DNA from: Selaginella tamariscina
Lineage: Eukaryota; Streptophyta; Lycopodiopsida; Selaginellales; Selaginellaceae
Direction of reading: 5' to 3'
NCBI GenBank assembly: GCA_003024785.1
Contig: PUQB01000005.1
Coordinates: forward strand, 205,732 to 269,731
DNA: 64,000 nucleotides
Shown here piece by piece: positions 39,541-53,385 of this stretch. The position numbers were made by a program, and so were the translations under genes. Each line of letters opens with the position of its first letter. Within the stretch, counting starts at the first letter, position 1. Below the pieces are notes generated by a model. It was not told the DNA's origin. It was given only the letters and a program-made list of their open reading frames with translations, and did not search any database.

Positions 39541-40493
39541 CTAAATGCAATTGCAAGGTGTTTATTTATTCGGCAACATTTTCAAGAATTGAATACCCTT
39601 GCATGCACATGTACTACTTTATATATAAGGTCTTAGCAATAGATGCAACAAAGACATGGTTTTCATTCGTCACCATGTGCTTTTAAAGTATAGGTTCACG
39701 TCGTGTTCTTTTACACAGCTGTAGAAAGTTGAGCACATTTTTCATTTATTATATGTAAAAACAAAATATATTCTTGAACTCTACTTTCATCAATAACAAA
39801 AATTTCATTATTAGTGTCATTCTCTTTCTTATATGTACAATCTCAAATAAGGTCATCCACAATGCCCAAGGTAAATGTATAACGATGTCATGTACCCTAA
39901 CTTGTCCTTATGTTTAGGCTGTAATGACATTGTACAGATGTGATGATGTGGTAGTACATACACTGATGTCAGCATGCAGCATGCAAATTAGCTCTCCCAT
40001 GGAAATACGTTATGTTGAACTTCATTTCTCTTGTACATTATTCACAAGTGATTGTAACTAGGTGGCATAGCTGGAACATCTTCTTCAACTTAAATGACTT
40101 AAAAGTTGAGCTAGTTGAAAACCATAGGCTGCATAATAAATTCAAAAATAATTATTGAATGAATGCTAAGCATAGTTATTTAATCTTAAATAGATAAACT
40201 TATTAATCAGGAATTTGAGGATAAACTCACAGTGGACAAACTTTTATTAAATAATTATGTGTACTAGATTATACGTGTAGTACTTTATATATAGCATATT
40301 AGGATGTTTAGTTGTTAATAGCATATTTCTAATGTTTTAAACAGCTAGTTAATTATATACTATATGCCACATACACGTGCACGCATATAAGCAATAATCA
40401 TATACAATCGGGGTATGCATACTTATAAAAATGAGATTACACACACACACACACAAACACATAACACATTTACACGCGCGCGCGCACACACAC

Positions 40494-42898
<2,405 letters not shown>

Positions 42899-43442
42899 TG
42901 TTAGAGTTTTAACCCATAAGGTTAAAATGTGGTAACACGTGGTTGCTAAGTGGACTTCCGGCATTAAGTTTAAAACAACCATTAGCATAAGACTTAGGGT
43001 CCATAAAATGACCATCCTCCAAACCTTAGAAAATAATATGAGCAGACTTTAGAATCTTGTCCTAAAAGACCTACACAGACTCATGTCCACCCTAGCTAAG
43101 GAGACATGCTTTGCACATACCCCCGTGACATAGCCAAGGCATAATAACTTACCCTTTGAGGAATCACCATCATCGGGGAAGTCTCTAGGGTGACAAGGGG
43201 TGCCTTAACCACGACTAACCCTTAAGGGTTTGAATGGTTAAGTTATACCTTAGTCCCATGGCTAGTACCTAGTGAGGACACGAGTGTGCACCTTAGGTAA
43301 ACATGAGTGTTTTATTAAGTAAACTCCTTAAGATTAAGTTTGAATAACCCTAAATACACAACCTCACAAGTGCTTCACAAAAGGACTCTTACTAATGCCC
43401 TAGATCTCAAGGAAAACACCCCATAGCCAAGTGTGCCATTAG
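42899..43442. mobile_element. Old solo-LTR-like element, copy 3, truncated
   Basis: The first about 545 bases of the element seen at 1732 and 21795. It ends where the Ty3/gypsy LTR starts at 43443, so the younger element lies inside the older LTR. Confidence 0.65.
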
Positions 43443-43994
43443 TGTCACAACCCGATACAGGATACAGGATTCCGGATATAGGATACAGAATGCAGGATTT
43501 CGGATACAGGATACAGGTTACATGATACAGGTTACAGGATATGCCTGTAGGATATTCCTATAGGATATACCTAGAGGATATTCCTATAGGATATGCCTAT
43601 AGGATATGCTACAGGATATGCCTAGAGGATAAGGGACACTATTCTTAGCTCATGACTAAATTAACTTGGAGTTGTGAGCATAAAAGCTCCGACCTAATTG
43701 TTGTACAATTAGTTACTATCAACACCAGTCTTTTTACGATCATTCTTGCTCTTGTCTTGTTCTTGTCTTGTCTTGCTCCTTTGCCTCCTGCTTTTGTCTC
43801 GCTCCTGGATCCTATCTTGTTCCTATCTCACTCCTAGATCCAGTCCTATTCCTGTCCTACTCCTGGATCCTGTCCTGCGTCTGTCTCTTTCCTGAGTTCC
43901 TAGTTCCTGTCTTGTTTCCTATCCTGCTCCTGAGTCAAGCCTTCCTACTCTTGGAATCCTGCTCACTTCCTGTTTCCTGGATCGTGGCTTGACA
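43443..43994 (+). mobile_element. Ty3/gypsy 5' LTR
   Basis: TG...CA bounded, about 552 bases. Its first 200 bases are a degenerate tandem array of GATACAGG and GGATATNCCTATA-like units. A TATA-like GCATAAAAGC lies at about 43678-43687, followed by a tract very rich in TCCTG/CTTGTC motifs. No standard methionine-tRNA primer site was recognised just after it. Confidence 0.75.
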
Positions 43995-44092
43995 GTTTGA
44001 TAGTAACTGCTTTCATAACTCTTCGTTTCCCAGCTACTTTTTTTCCTTGATTCTTTTCCTTCGTTTTTCTCCTTTCTTTCTTCATAAGATCA

Positions 44093-45136
44093 TGGCTGAT
44101 TTTGAGCACTTTCAACGCGAGCACCAAATGTTGCTTCATAACTGGCTACTTTGCGCCAAGTGGTCATCGATCTGCAAGGCTCCACCCATGCGGCATGCAG
44201 CTGCTGATGCATCCTCCAAGGCTGCTGCGCAGGCTCTCTCTAGGCATCGGTGGTTCCTTCTTCATTGAACTTTTCTCCGGAGCCGAAGATCAGCATGCCA
44301 GAAAAGTTCAGTGGCAACCGTGCCGATTTCCAAGGTTTCCTGAATCAGATCCGACTCTTGATCCGCATGCAACCACGCCGCTACTCGACGAATGCACAAA
44401 AGGTTGGCCTTTTGACATCCTTACTAAGTGGATCTCCACGAGCTTGGGTTGCTCCCTTGCTGGAGCGTGATGACCCATTGATGGAGGACTTTGAAGGTTT
44501 CGTGGCTGCCTTTGAAGCTTGTTTTGGAGATCCTGATAAGTACTGTTCTGCATGCACCAAATTACGAGGCTCACACAAGGATCCAACCAGCTTCAGTTTA
44601 TACATCCGAATTCCAGCAATTGTGCACAAACATTCCATGGGACGAGACTGCGTTGATCGAACACTTTCGTTTTGGGCTGAGGATGATGTGAAGGACCTTC
44701 TCCTTACATTACGGATGCTCAAACATTAGCGGAGATCATGTAACAGGCCGTTTGCTGCGACAACCGTTTGTTCGAGCGCCGTCAAGAAAAATTCCGTCAG
44801 CAGTTCCTGCCAACGAATCCTGTAGCCGTAGCACATGTTCCTACGACACCTTCTGGAGCAGTTCCTATGGAGGTTAACAAATCCAAGCGTGGCCCACTTT
44901 CAACTGCTGAGAAGCAACGTCGTCGGGGTGAGAACCTATGCTTGTATTGTGGTGCAGCAGACACAAGGTGGCGGAATGTCCTAATAAAGCTAGAAGTTCA
45001 AGACGCATGAAGCCGAAGCTGAAGTTCAGTCGAAAAACTTCAATGTCCACTTCGTCTAGGAGCCGCGAAGTTGGACGTAGGTGCAGGCTCCATTGGTGCT
45101 GCTCATACCATGCAACCACTTTTAGCACTCATGCCT
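44093..45136 (+). pseudogene. gag of the first, truncated Ty3/gypsy unit
   Basis: Starts with ATG and encodes a peptide beginning MADFEHFQREHQMLLH. It matches the complete gag from 45611 over its whole length, up to a CCHC zinc-knuckle region near 44937. Broken fossil; it runs directly into a second partial LTR. Confidence 0.7.
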
Positions 45137-45140
45137 AGAT

Positions 45141-45518
45141 TAGCTCTTGGAGTTGTGAGCATAAAAGCTCCGACCTAATTGTTGTACAATCAGTTACTAT
45201 CAACACCAGTCTTACTACGATCAATCTCGTCTTGTCTTGTTCTTGTCTTGTTTCCTGTCCTGTTCCTGTCTCGCTCCTGTTTCCTGTCCTGTCCTGGATC
45301 TGTCCTGCTCCTGTTCCGGATCCTGTCCTTTCTGTCTTGTTCCTGGATCCTGTCCTGCGCTTCCTGTCTTGCTCCCGGATCCTATCCTGATCCTGTCTTG
45401 CTCCTAGATCCGTCCTGTTCCTTTCCTAGTTCCTGTCCTGCTCTCGGTCCTGTTCCTGAGTCAAGCCTTCCTTCTTGGAATCCTGTTCTCTTCCTGGTTC
45501 CTGGATCGTGGCTTGACA
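45141..45518 (+). mobile_element. Second, partial LTR between the two gag copies
   Basis: Matches about 43660-43994 of the 5' LTR, including the TATA-like region and the GGCTTGACA end. It lacks the GATACAGG array of the LTR start. Points to recombination between, or nesting of, two related elements. Confidence 0.75.
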
Positions 45519-45610
45519 GTTTGATAGTAACTGCTTCATAGTTCTCCGTTTTCCAGCTACCTTTTTCTTGATTCTTTTCCTTCATTTTCCTCCTTTTTCT
45601 TTCCTAGATC

Positions 45611-46586
45611 ATGGCTGATTTTGAGCGCTTTCAACGCGAGCACCAAATGTTACTTCATGAGCTGGCCACTTTGCGCCAAGTGGTCACCGACCTGCAAGGT
45701 TCCACCACTGCGGCACATGCAGCTGCTGATGCATCCTCCAAGGCTGCTGCGCAGGCTCTCCCAGGCATCGGTGGTTCCCTCTTCATCAAACTTTTCTTCG
45801 GAGCCGAAGGTTAGCATGCCAGAGAAGTTCAGTGGCAATCGTGCCGATTTCCAAGGTTTCCTGAATCAGATCCGGCTCTTGATCCGTATGCAACCACGGC
45901 GCTACTCGACTGATGCTCAAAAGGTGGGTCTTTTGGCATCCTTACTAAGTGGATCTCCACGGGCTTGGGTTGCCCCCTTGCTGGAGCGTGACGACCCATT
46001 GATGGAAGACTTTGAAGGTTTCGTGGCTGCCTTTGAAGCCTGTTTTGGAGATCCTGATAAGTACCGTTCTGCATGCACGAAGTTACGGAAGCTCACTCAA
46101 GGATCCCGACCAGCTTCCGTCTATGCATCCGAATTTCAGCAACTTTGCACGAACATTCCATGGGACGAGACTGCATTGATCGAACACTTCCGTTTTGGGT
46201 TGAGGGATGACGTGAAGGACCTTCTCCTTACGTTACCGGATGCCCAAACATTAGCGGAGATCATGCAACAAGCTGTTCGTTGCGACAACCGTTTGTTCGA
46301 GCGTCGTCAGGAAAGATCCCGTCAGCAGTTCCTGCAAACCAATCCTGCAGCTGTGGTACATGTTCCTGCACCACCTTCTGGAGTAGTTCCTATGGAGGTT
46401 GAGAAATCCAAGCGTGGCTCTCTTTCCGCTGCTGAGAAGCAACGTCGTCGCAGTGAGAACCTGTGCTTGTATTGTGGTGGAGCAGGACACAAGGTGGCAG
46501 ATTGTCCTATTAAAGCCAGGAACTTCAAGACGCGTGAAGTTGAAGCTGAAGTTCAGTCGGAAAACTCCAATGTCCACTTCGTCTAG
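45611..46586 (+). pseudogene. gag of the main Ty3/gypsy unit
   Basis: Encodes a capsid-type protein with the SMPEKFSGNRADFQGFLNQI region, a basic Arg/Gln-rich stretch and a CCHC zinc knuckle (CLYCGGAGHKVADC) near the end. These are the usual parts of Ty3/gypsy gag. Fossil; treated as broken. Confidence 0.8.
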
Positions 46587-46597
46587 GAGCCGCGAAG

Positions 46598-49500
46598 TTG
46601 GACGTAGGTGCAGGCTCCATTGGTGCTGCTCATACCATCCCATCACTTAAGTTTCCTGTACACATTCATCTTAATAATCGAGAGCTCATGGAGTTTGCCT
46701 TGTTAGACACTGGTGCAAATGCATGCTTCATGGATGACACGTTTGCAACTCAACATGGCATTTCGGTGGTGAAGTTGAAGCGTGCAGTTCCTGTAGAGGT
46801 GGCCGATGGGCGTCTGATTGCTTCTGGCGCAGTTACCCATGCTACCGAACCTCTCTCCTGCAGTATGGCACATTCAACTGTTCAATTTCCTTCAACTTGA
46901 TCAAGACATCGGCATGCCATGGTTCGTTGTTGCAAATCCGCAGATCGACTGGAGGTCTAGGACGCTCACGTTTTCCTCTCCGACAGCTAGGATCAATCCT
47001 GTACCTTCCTGTGTGCAGGATACATCCTTAGTATCTGAGGCAGTACAAGCTACAGGATTGACCGTGCCTGTTCCTGTACCAGTGTTGAAGACTCCTCCTC
47101 GACAGGATTCACCTCATGTCAGTTCCTCAGCACATCCACTCCTGTAAGTTTGCGGTGTCCTGTACAGGGTTCTTCCAATCCTGTATCAGTGTCGAAGGTT
47201 CCTCCTCAACAGGATCCACCTCCTGTTGATTCGTCAGCACATTCGCAGGCTTTCCCACTCTGCGCAACCACGGACTCCTGTACAGGATTCTTCCAATCCT
47301 GTACACTCATCAACACCCACACAGGTTTTTTCCAATCCTGCCTCTTTCTGTTACCCTGCTTCTGTTCCACCCCCAAGATCCTTCCTCTTTTTCAGTCACA
47401 GCTCCCTCCTTCTCCTCTCGAGTTCTTACCACTACCATGCATTGAACTCGCCACTGATCCTGCTCCTTTCCACCTTTTTGCCTTTCAAGTAACTCCTACG
47501 TCCTCTTCTACCTTTCCTGTATCCGACTCTCCTTTTTTCCTCTCCTTCTCCTTCTCCTCCTTCTTCCCTACCATCCAAGTACCACGACTTTAAGGACGTT
47601 TTTGACAAGCACAAGGCTGCAGTTCTTCCTGTTCACAGGTCCTACGACTGTCCTATTGATCTTGCGGAAGGAAAGACTCCACCATTCGGACCGATTTATG
47701 CATTGTCACCCACAGAGTTGGAGGTTCTTCGTCAGTACATCGAGGACAACTTGGCATCCGGCTTCATTCGTCACTCAAAGTCCCCTGCAGGAGGCCTATC
47801 TTCTTTGTCAAGAAGAAGGATGGGAGTTTACGTTTGGTTGTGGACTACAGGGGTTTGAATCAAGTCACCATTCGGAATCGGTACCCGTTGCCATTGATCC
47901 CGGAACTTCTCGATCGGCTGCGAGGAGCAAAGGTGTTCACGAAGATCGACTTACGAGGGGCCTACAACCTTGTACGGATTCGTCCCGGCGATGAGTGGAA
48001 GACTGCCTTTCGTACAAGGTATGGACATTTTGAGTACACGGTAATGCCTTTCGGCCTTACCAATGCCCCAGCCGTGTTCCAACACATGGTGAACGACATC
48101 TTTCGTGACTTCTTGGACCAGTTTGTGGTGATCTACCTCGACGACATCTTGATTTTCTCCAAGGACCAGGCGGCACATGACAAGCATGTACGACTAGTTC
48201 TAGAGCGGCTTCGCGAGCATGGCCTGTACGCGAAGTTGGAGAAGTGTTTTTTCGATAGGGATTCGGTGGAGTTCTTGGGCTACATCGTCTCTCCTGCTGG
48301 CGTTTCCATGGACATGCACAAGGTGAAGACCATCGTGGAGTGGGAGAGGCCCAAGTCGGTACGAGATGTACAATGTTTCCTTGGCTTTGCAAACTTCTAC
48401 AGGCGGTTCATACAGGACTTCTCCAAGCGTGTACTTCCACTCAGAACTCACCAAGCGCACAGGACTTTTCTCTTGGTCCGACAAGGCGGAACACGCGTTC
48501 ACAACACTCAAGGACTTCACGACAGCTCCGATTTTAGCACATCCTGACCCTTCTCATCCTTTCTTCATTGAAGCAGATGCCTCGGATTTTGCAGTAGGAT
48601 CCGTCCTATCGCAAGTTGGAGAGGACAAGTTGCTTCATCCTGTAGCTTTTCACTCTCGTAAGTTCCTGTCGGCGGAGATCAACTACGAGATTCATGACAA
48701 GGAACTCAAGGCCATTGTGGATTCGTTTGAGGAGTGGCGGCATTTCCTGGAAGGTGCTGCACATCCTGTACAAGTTCTTACGGATCACAAGAACCTGGAG
48801 TACTTTCAAACGGCTCGAGTTCTCAGTCGGCGACAGGCTAGGTGGGGAGTTCCTATCACGTTTTGACTTCGTCATCGTCTACAGGCCCGCTTTCGGAATG
48901 GCAAGGCGGACGCATTGTCTAGGCGCTCTTACCTTGCACCAAGCCCGGGCGATCCTGCATTTGACTGTCAAAGGCAAGTGTTGTTGGGTCCTGATCGATT
49001 CCGGCTTGCGGCACTGCAGGTTCATCAGGCTCCAGCAAATTCAACACTCCTACAGGACGTCCGTTCGCAGTTGGCTACAGACGACTTGGCAAAGAATGTG
49101 TTCTCACACATTCATCCTGACGTTGCAAGTTCCTCTTCCTCCAGTTCCCGTCCAGACTACAACCTGTTCACCATACAGGATGGACTCCTGTACCGGGAAG
49201 GTCTCCTGTACGTTCCTGTTGGTATTTCCAGGACTCGTGTGGTACAGGATTGTCATGATACCCCGGCTACAGGACATTTTGGTGTGGCCAAGACAGTGGA
49301 GTTGGTGACTCGCAACTATTGGTGGCCTGGGTTGCGAGGTTTTGTGGAGAGGTTTGTACGGAGTTGTGACACTTGTAGCAGGTCGAAGATGCCTCATCAT
49401 GCACCCTCTGGTCTTCTTCGTCCTCTTCCTGTTCCTTCTGCTCCTTGGAGATCCATTTCTATGGATTTCCTCACAGATCTTCCTCCTTCTCGTGGATTTG

Positions 49501-49919
49501 ATGCAGTTCTTGTGGTGGTTGACCGTTTCACCAAGCAGGCTCATTTCCTACCCTGCAACAAGACAGCTACAGGTCAGACAACTGCCGAGTTGGTGATCCG
49601 CGAGGTGTTCCGACATCATGGTCTTCCTGAGAGCATTGTTTCCGATCGAGGTCCACAATTCATGTCCAAGTTTTGGCGAGAGCTTCTTCGGAGTCTACAG
49701 GTTAAAGCGGATCTTTCTTCAGGATATCACCCACAAACCGATGGGCAGTCCGAACGCACAATTCAGACCTTAGAACAGTATCTTCGTTGCTTCATCAGTT
49801 ACCAGCAGGACAACTGGTTGGACCTCTTCCAATGGCGGAGTTTGCCTACAACAACTCCATCACGCATCTACAGGACAGACACCTTTCTTTGCTCTTACAG
49901 GCCACCATCCACGTTTTGA
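46598..49919 (+). pseudogene. pol of the Ty3/gypsy element (protease, RT, RNase H, integrase)
   Basis: Protease with LLDTGANA at about 46700-46760. Reverse transcriptase about 47800-48440 with [25 protein letters not shown] and the YLDD catalytic box. RNase H about 48480-48800 with [12 protein letters not shown]. Integrase about 49240-49850 with a zinc-binding region (HFGVAKTVEL, CDTCSRSK) and the core (VVVDRFTKQAHF, SDRGPQFMS, YHPQTDGQSERT). Family call is firm. A stretch of about 0.9 kb between protease and RT is Pro/Ser-rich and low in conservation. Broken in several places. A chromodomain, if any, would fall in the gap. Confidence 0.88.
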
Positions 49920-50169
49920 CTTTGCTCCTCCCGCTTCTCCTTCTTCCGCTCCTGCAGTACAGGATCGTCTTCAGCATCTTCGGCAGGTACAGGATGATCT
50001 CCAGGTTCATCTTCACAGGCACAGGAACGATACAAGCATCATGCTGATGCTCACCGTCAGCCGGCACCTGCATACAAGATTGGTGATCTCGTGTGGCTTC
50101 TTCGTCGACACATTCGCACCAACAGGCCTTCTTCTAAGTTGGATTTTCAACGATTGGGCCCTTACAGGA

Positions 50170-50985
50170 NNNNNNNNNNNNNNNNNNNNNNNNNNNNNNN
50201 NNNNNNNNNNNNNNNNNNNNNNNNNNNNNNNNNNNNNNNNNNNNNNNNNNNNNNNNNNNNNNNNNNNNNNNNNNNNNNNNNNNNNNNNNNNNNNNNNNNN
50301 NNNNNNNNNNNNNNNNNNNNNNNNNNNNNNNNNNNNNNNNNNNNNNNNNNNNNNNNNNNNNNNNNNNNNNNNNNNNNNNNNNNNNNNNNNNNNNNNNNNN
50401 NNNNNNNNNNNNNNNNNNNNNNNNNNNNNNNNNNNNNNNNNNNNNNNNNNNNNNNNNNNNNNNNNNNNNNNNNNNNNNNNNNNNNNNNNNNNNNNNNNNN
50501 NNNNNNNNNNNNNNNNNNNNNNNNNNNNNNNNNNNNNNNNNNNNNNNNNNNNNNNNNNNNNNNNNNNNNNNNNNNNNNNNNNNNNNNNNNNNNNNNNNNN
50601 NNNNNNNNNNNNNNNNNNNNNNNNNNNNNNNNNNNNNNNNNNNNNNNNNNNNNNNNNNNNNNNNNNNNNNNNNNNNNNNNNNNNNNNNNNNNNNNNNNNN
50701 NNNNNNNNNNNNNNNNNNNNNNNNNNNNNNNNNNNNNNNNNNNNNNNNNNNNNNNNNNNNNNNNNNNNNNNNNNNNNNNNNNNNNNNNNNNNNNNNNNNN
50801 NNNNNNNNNNNNNNNNNNNNNNNNNNNNNNNNNNNNNNNNNNNNNNNNNNNNNNNNNNNNNNNNNNNNNNNNNNNNNNNNNNNNNNNNNNNNNNNNNNNN
50901 NNNNNNNNNNNNNNNNNNNNNNNNNNNNNNNNNNNNNNNNNNNNNNNNNNNNNNNNNNNNNNNNNNNNNNNNNNNNNNNNNNNNN
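50170..50985. other. Assembly gap (816 N)
   Basis: Run of N between the end of pol and the 3' LTR remnant. The length may be only an estimate. Confidence 0.99.
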
Positions 50986-51204
50986 TATCCTGCTTCGGGA
51001 TCCTGTCCTGTTCCTGTCTTGTTCATGGATCTTGTCCTGCGCTTTCCTGTCTTGCTCCCGGATCCTATCCTGATCCTGTCTTGCTCCTAGATCCGTCCTG
51101 TTCCTATTTCTGTTTCTTGTCCTGCTCTCGGTCCTGTTCCTGAGTCAAGCCTTTCTATCCTTGGAATCCTGTTCTCTTCCTGGTTCCTGGATCGTGGCTT
51201 GACA
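50986..51204 (+). mobile_element. 3' LTR remnant of the Ty3/gypsy element
   Basis: Matches the last about 220 bases of the 5' LTR (about 43775-43994), ending GGATCGTGGCTTGACA. The start is hidden by the gap. Confidence 0.8.
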
Positions 51205-53385
51205 CAAATAACATCTGATTCTACCTTAAGTTTGACTTTTAGAGATACATTGGACTCACACGCTCAATTAGTGAAGATACATAGATGAAGAAGTGGACAA
51301 CTTAGATGTGTCCACAACAATCCAACTTCACTTCATGATTATGATAATTCACTAAGTAAATTCATTCGTTCTTAAAAGTTTTTTAAAAAAGTTTTTGAAA
51401 ATTGAGGAAATTCACTAAAATGTTGAAAATAATTTTTTAAATGAACACATTTGTTCCATGTATGACTCACTTCATTGATAATATATCAAATGACAACTAT
51501 TAGATATTTTACTAGTGTTTAATTTAACAGTAGGAACACATACAATATGGCCATGTGATGACTATGTCATGACCATGCTATGTATCATGATGTAATTAAT
51601 GATGTCCATATATGATTTAAAATTTTTGATTCATCATTTTTGTGTGAAATATCATCACTTTTAAGTGACACATCATCACTATTATTCCAAAATTCAAGTG
51701 TTATCTCTGTGAGATGTTTTGTATTTCATAAAATACTGAATGCAGATAAATTAAAGCAAGAAGTAAAAGACAATATGTGACATTGAAAAGTCACTTCAAC
51801 ATGATAAGAAAAAGACCCAAACACTAATAATCTAGCTTGTCACACAAGCGTGTGGTGAGCTAATGTTGGCAAAGCAACTACATCTTATCCCTAGGTCAAA
51901 AAACATGCTACATGCTATTGAAATTTTGAGTTCTTTTAAGATAGTGAGAGACCTCTAGAACAAAGTTGATCCACTTGGTCATTTATAACAAGCTTCAACT
52001 TGATACCACTATAAGAGTGTAAGACCAATGTTGGGCAAAAGTCAAAGTTGATAAAGAATTGAAACTACCATATGGAAGAATGCTAAGAGTTCTTATAAGC
52101 AAATTTAGTTGCATGTAGCAGATCAATCCAATCATCATGTTAGTATGAAATAAAGTAATAAAGGTATTGTTCTAATGTTTAAATAGTGTTTGATAGTTTG
52201 TCTTTGAATGGTGAGCGATTGCTAACTTTTCTTTGATCTAAAAATATTCAAAGAACCATCATCAAAAGTCAAAAGTGAATTGAGGACCTCAATACTTATC
52301 ACCAAGAAAATTCTGAAGACAAAATACCTTGATATATTAAGTCTATAGTATCATGACCAAAGTATATTTTATTAGAATAAAATGTGCCATCTTAGAAAAT
52401 TGGTTAACCACTACCAAAACTAGATCAAACTATAAGAAACTAAAAGATTTGTAAGGAAATCCATGGAGATGACTTTCATGAATGTTTTCCAATATGAAGA
52501 GGTTGGAGAAAGCTCATTAATATTAAGGAAGCTTGATACACTGCCACAAGTCACCAAAACAAATAAATTGTTCCACATATTTTATAGAACTAAAACACAC
52601 ATTGAACCAACTCATGGTCTTTTGAATATTAAAATGGTTAGTTGTAGGTGTATCATAATAATTTAAACCACAAGAAGATGAAGATCTCTTTATGTAACAT
52701 GAATTTGAGTGTAATAATACAACAATCCATTATTAAGATAGAAAGTTGAATAACCATGAAATACACACCCTTAGAAACAAAAAGAAAATGAAAAATAAAA
52801 AATAAAAAAGGTAGTGAGTTGTGATACCCATGATGAGACTTGTATTGTATTAAATAAAGGAAAAAAAAGAAATAATAAATGCAAGTTGTAACTAAAATGG
52901 GCATGGCTATAGTCCCATTTCCTAATAATTAGCAATTTTAGCTATTTAATTAGCATTTTCTAATATTAAAGGAATATTCTTTAGAATATATGTTTGAAAA
53001 GAGAATATTCTTTAGAATATTCTATTTTGTATTCTACCCTTTAATAAATTATAGCATTCATTGAACAAAAATTAATAACATTATAAAAGTAGAATGTATT
53101 AAATTATATAATATATTGCCTAATATAACAATTAAGGAAGAGCATAAGAGGTACATTATATAAATATTGATGTTGTTATTAAAATATTAATATTTAAATA
53201 TAACATTATTAATTAAAAATTTGTAGTAGTAATAATATATATATAAAATCCTATAATAATATAGTCAATCTTCCATATCATTTTTTAAATTTATATAGTT
53301 AAGTATACAATTTGGTACTATTATTAAAGAGTTTATAATAATTATGAATATTAAATATATGATATTTTATAATTTTGTAATTGCT
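51205..53385. other. AT-rich intergenic region, no gene recognised
   Basis: About 2.2 kb. No open frame longer than about 80 codons and none that resembles a known family. Near 52971-53025 there are several GAATATTC palindromes like those upstream of the NTPase/PHD gene. Around 51990-52020 a minus-strand TGGTATCAA resembles a retroelement primer site, but no element could be outlined. Confidence 0.6.

Larger units (their letters stand above)
43443..51204 (+). mobile_element. Composite Ty3/gypsy LTR retrotransposon, broken, with assembly gap
   Basis: Bounded by TGTCACAACCC at the left and GGCTTGACA at the right. Order: LTR (43443-43994), first gag (from 44093), part of an LTR again (about 45141-45518), second gag (from 45611), protease, reverse transcriptase, RNase H, integrase, gap, and 3' LTR part (50986-51204). 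This is the pol order of Metaviridae (Ty3/gypsy). The element is broken in several places. The five bases at the left flank (ATTAG) and right flank (CAAAT) differ, and the unit interrupted on the left does not resume on the right, so the two halves may come from different insertions joined across the gap. Confidence 0.9.

Noticed and set aside
51990-52020. Retroelement primer-binding site (minus-strand TGGTATCAA)
   Set aside because: Only nine bases match and no LTR or pol sequence was found around it.
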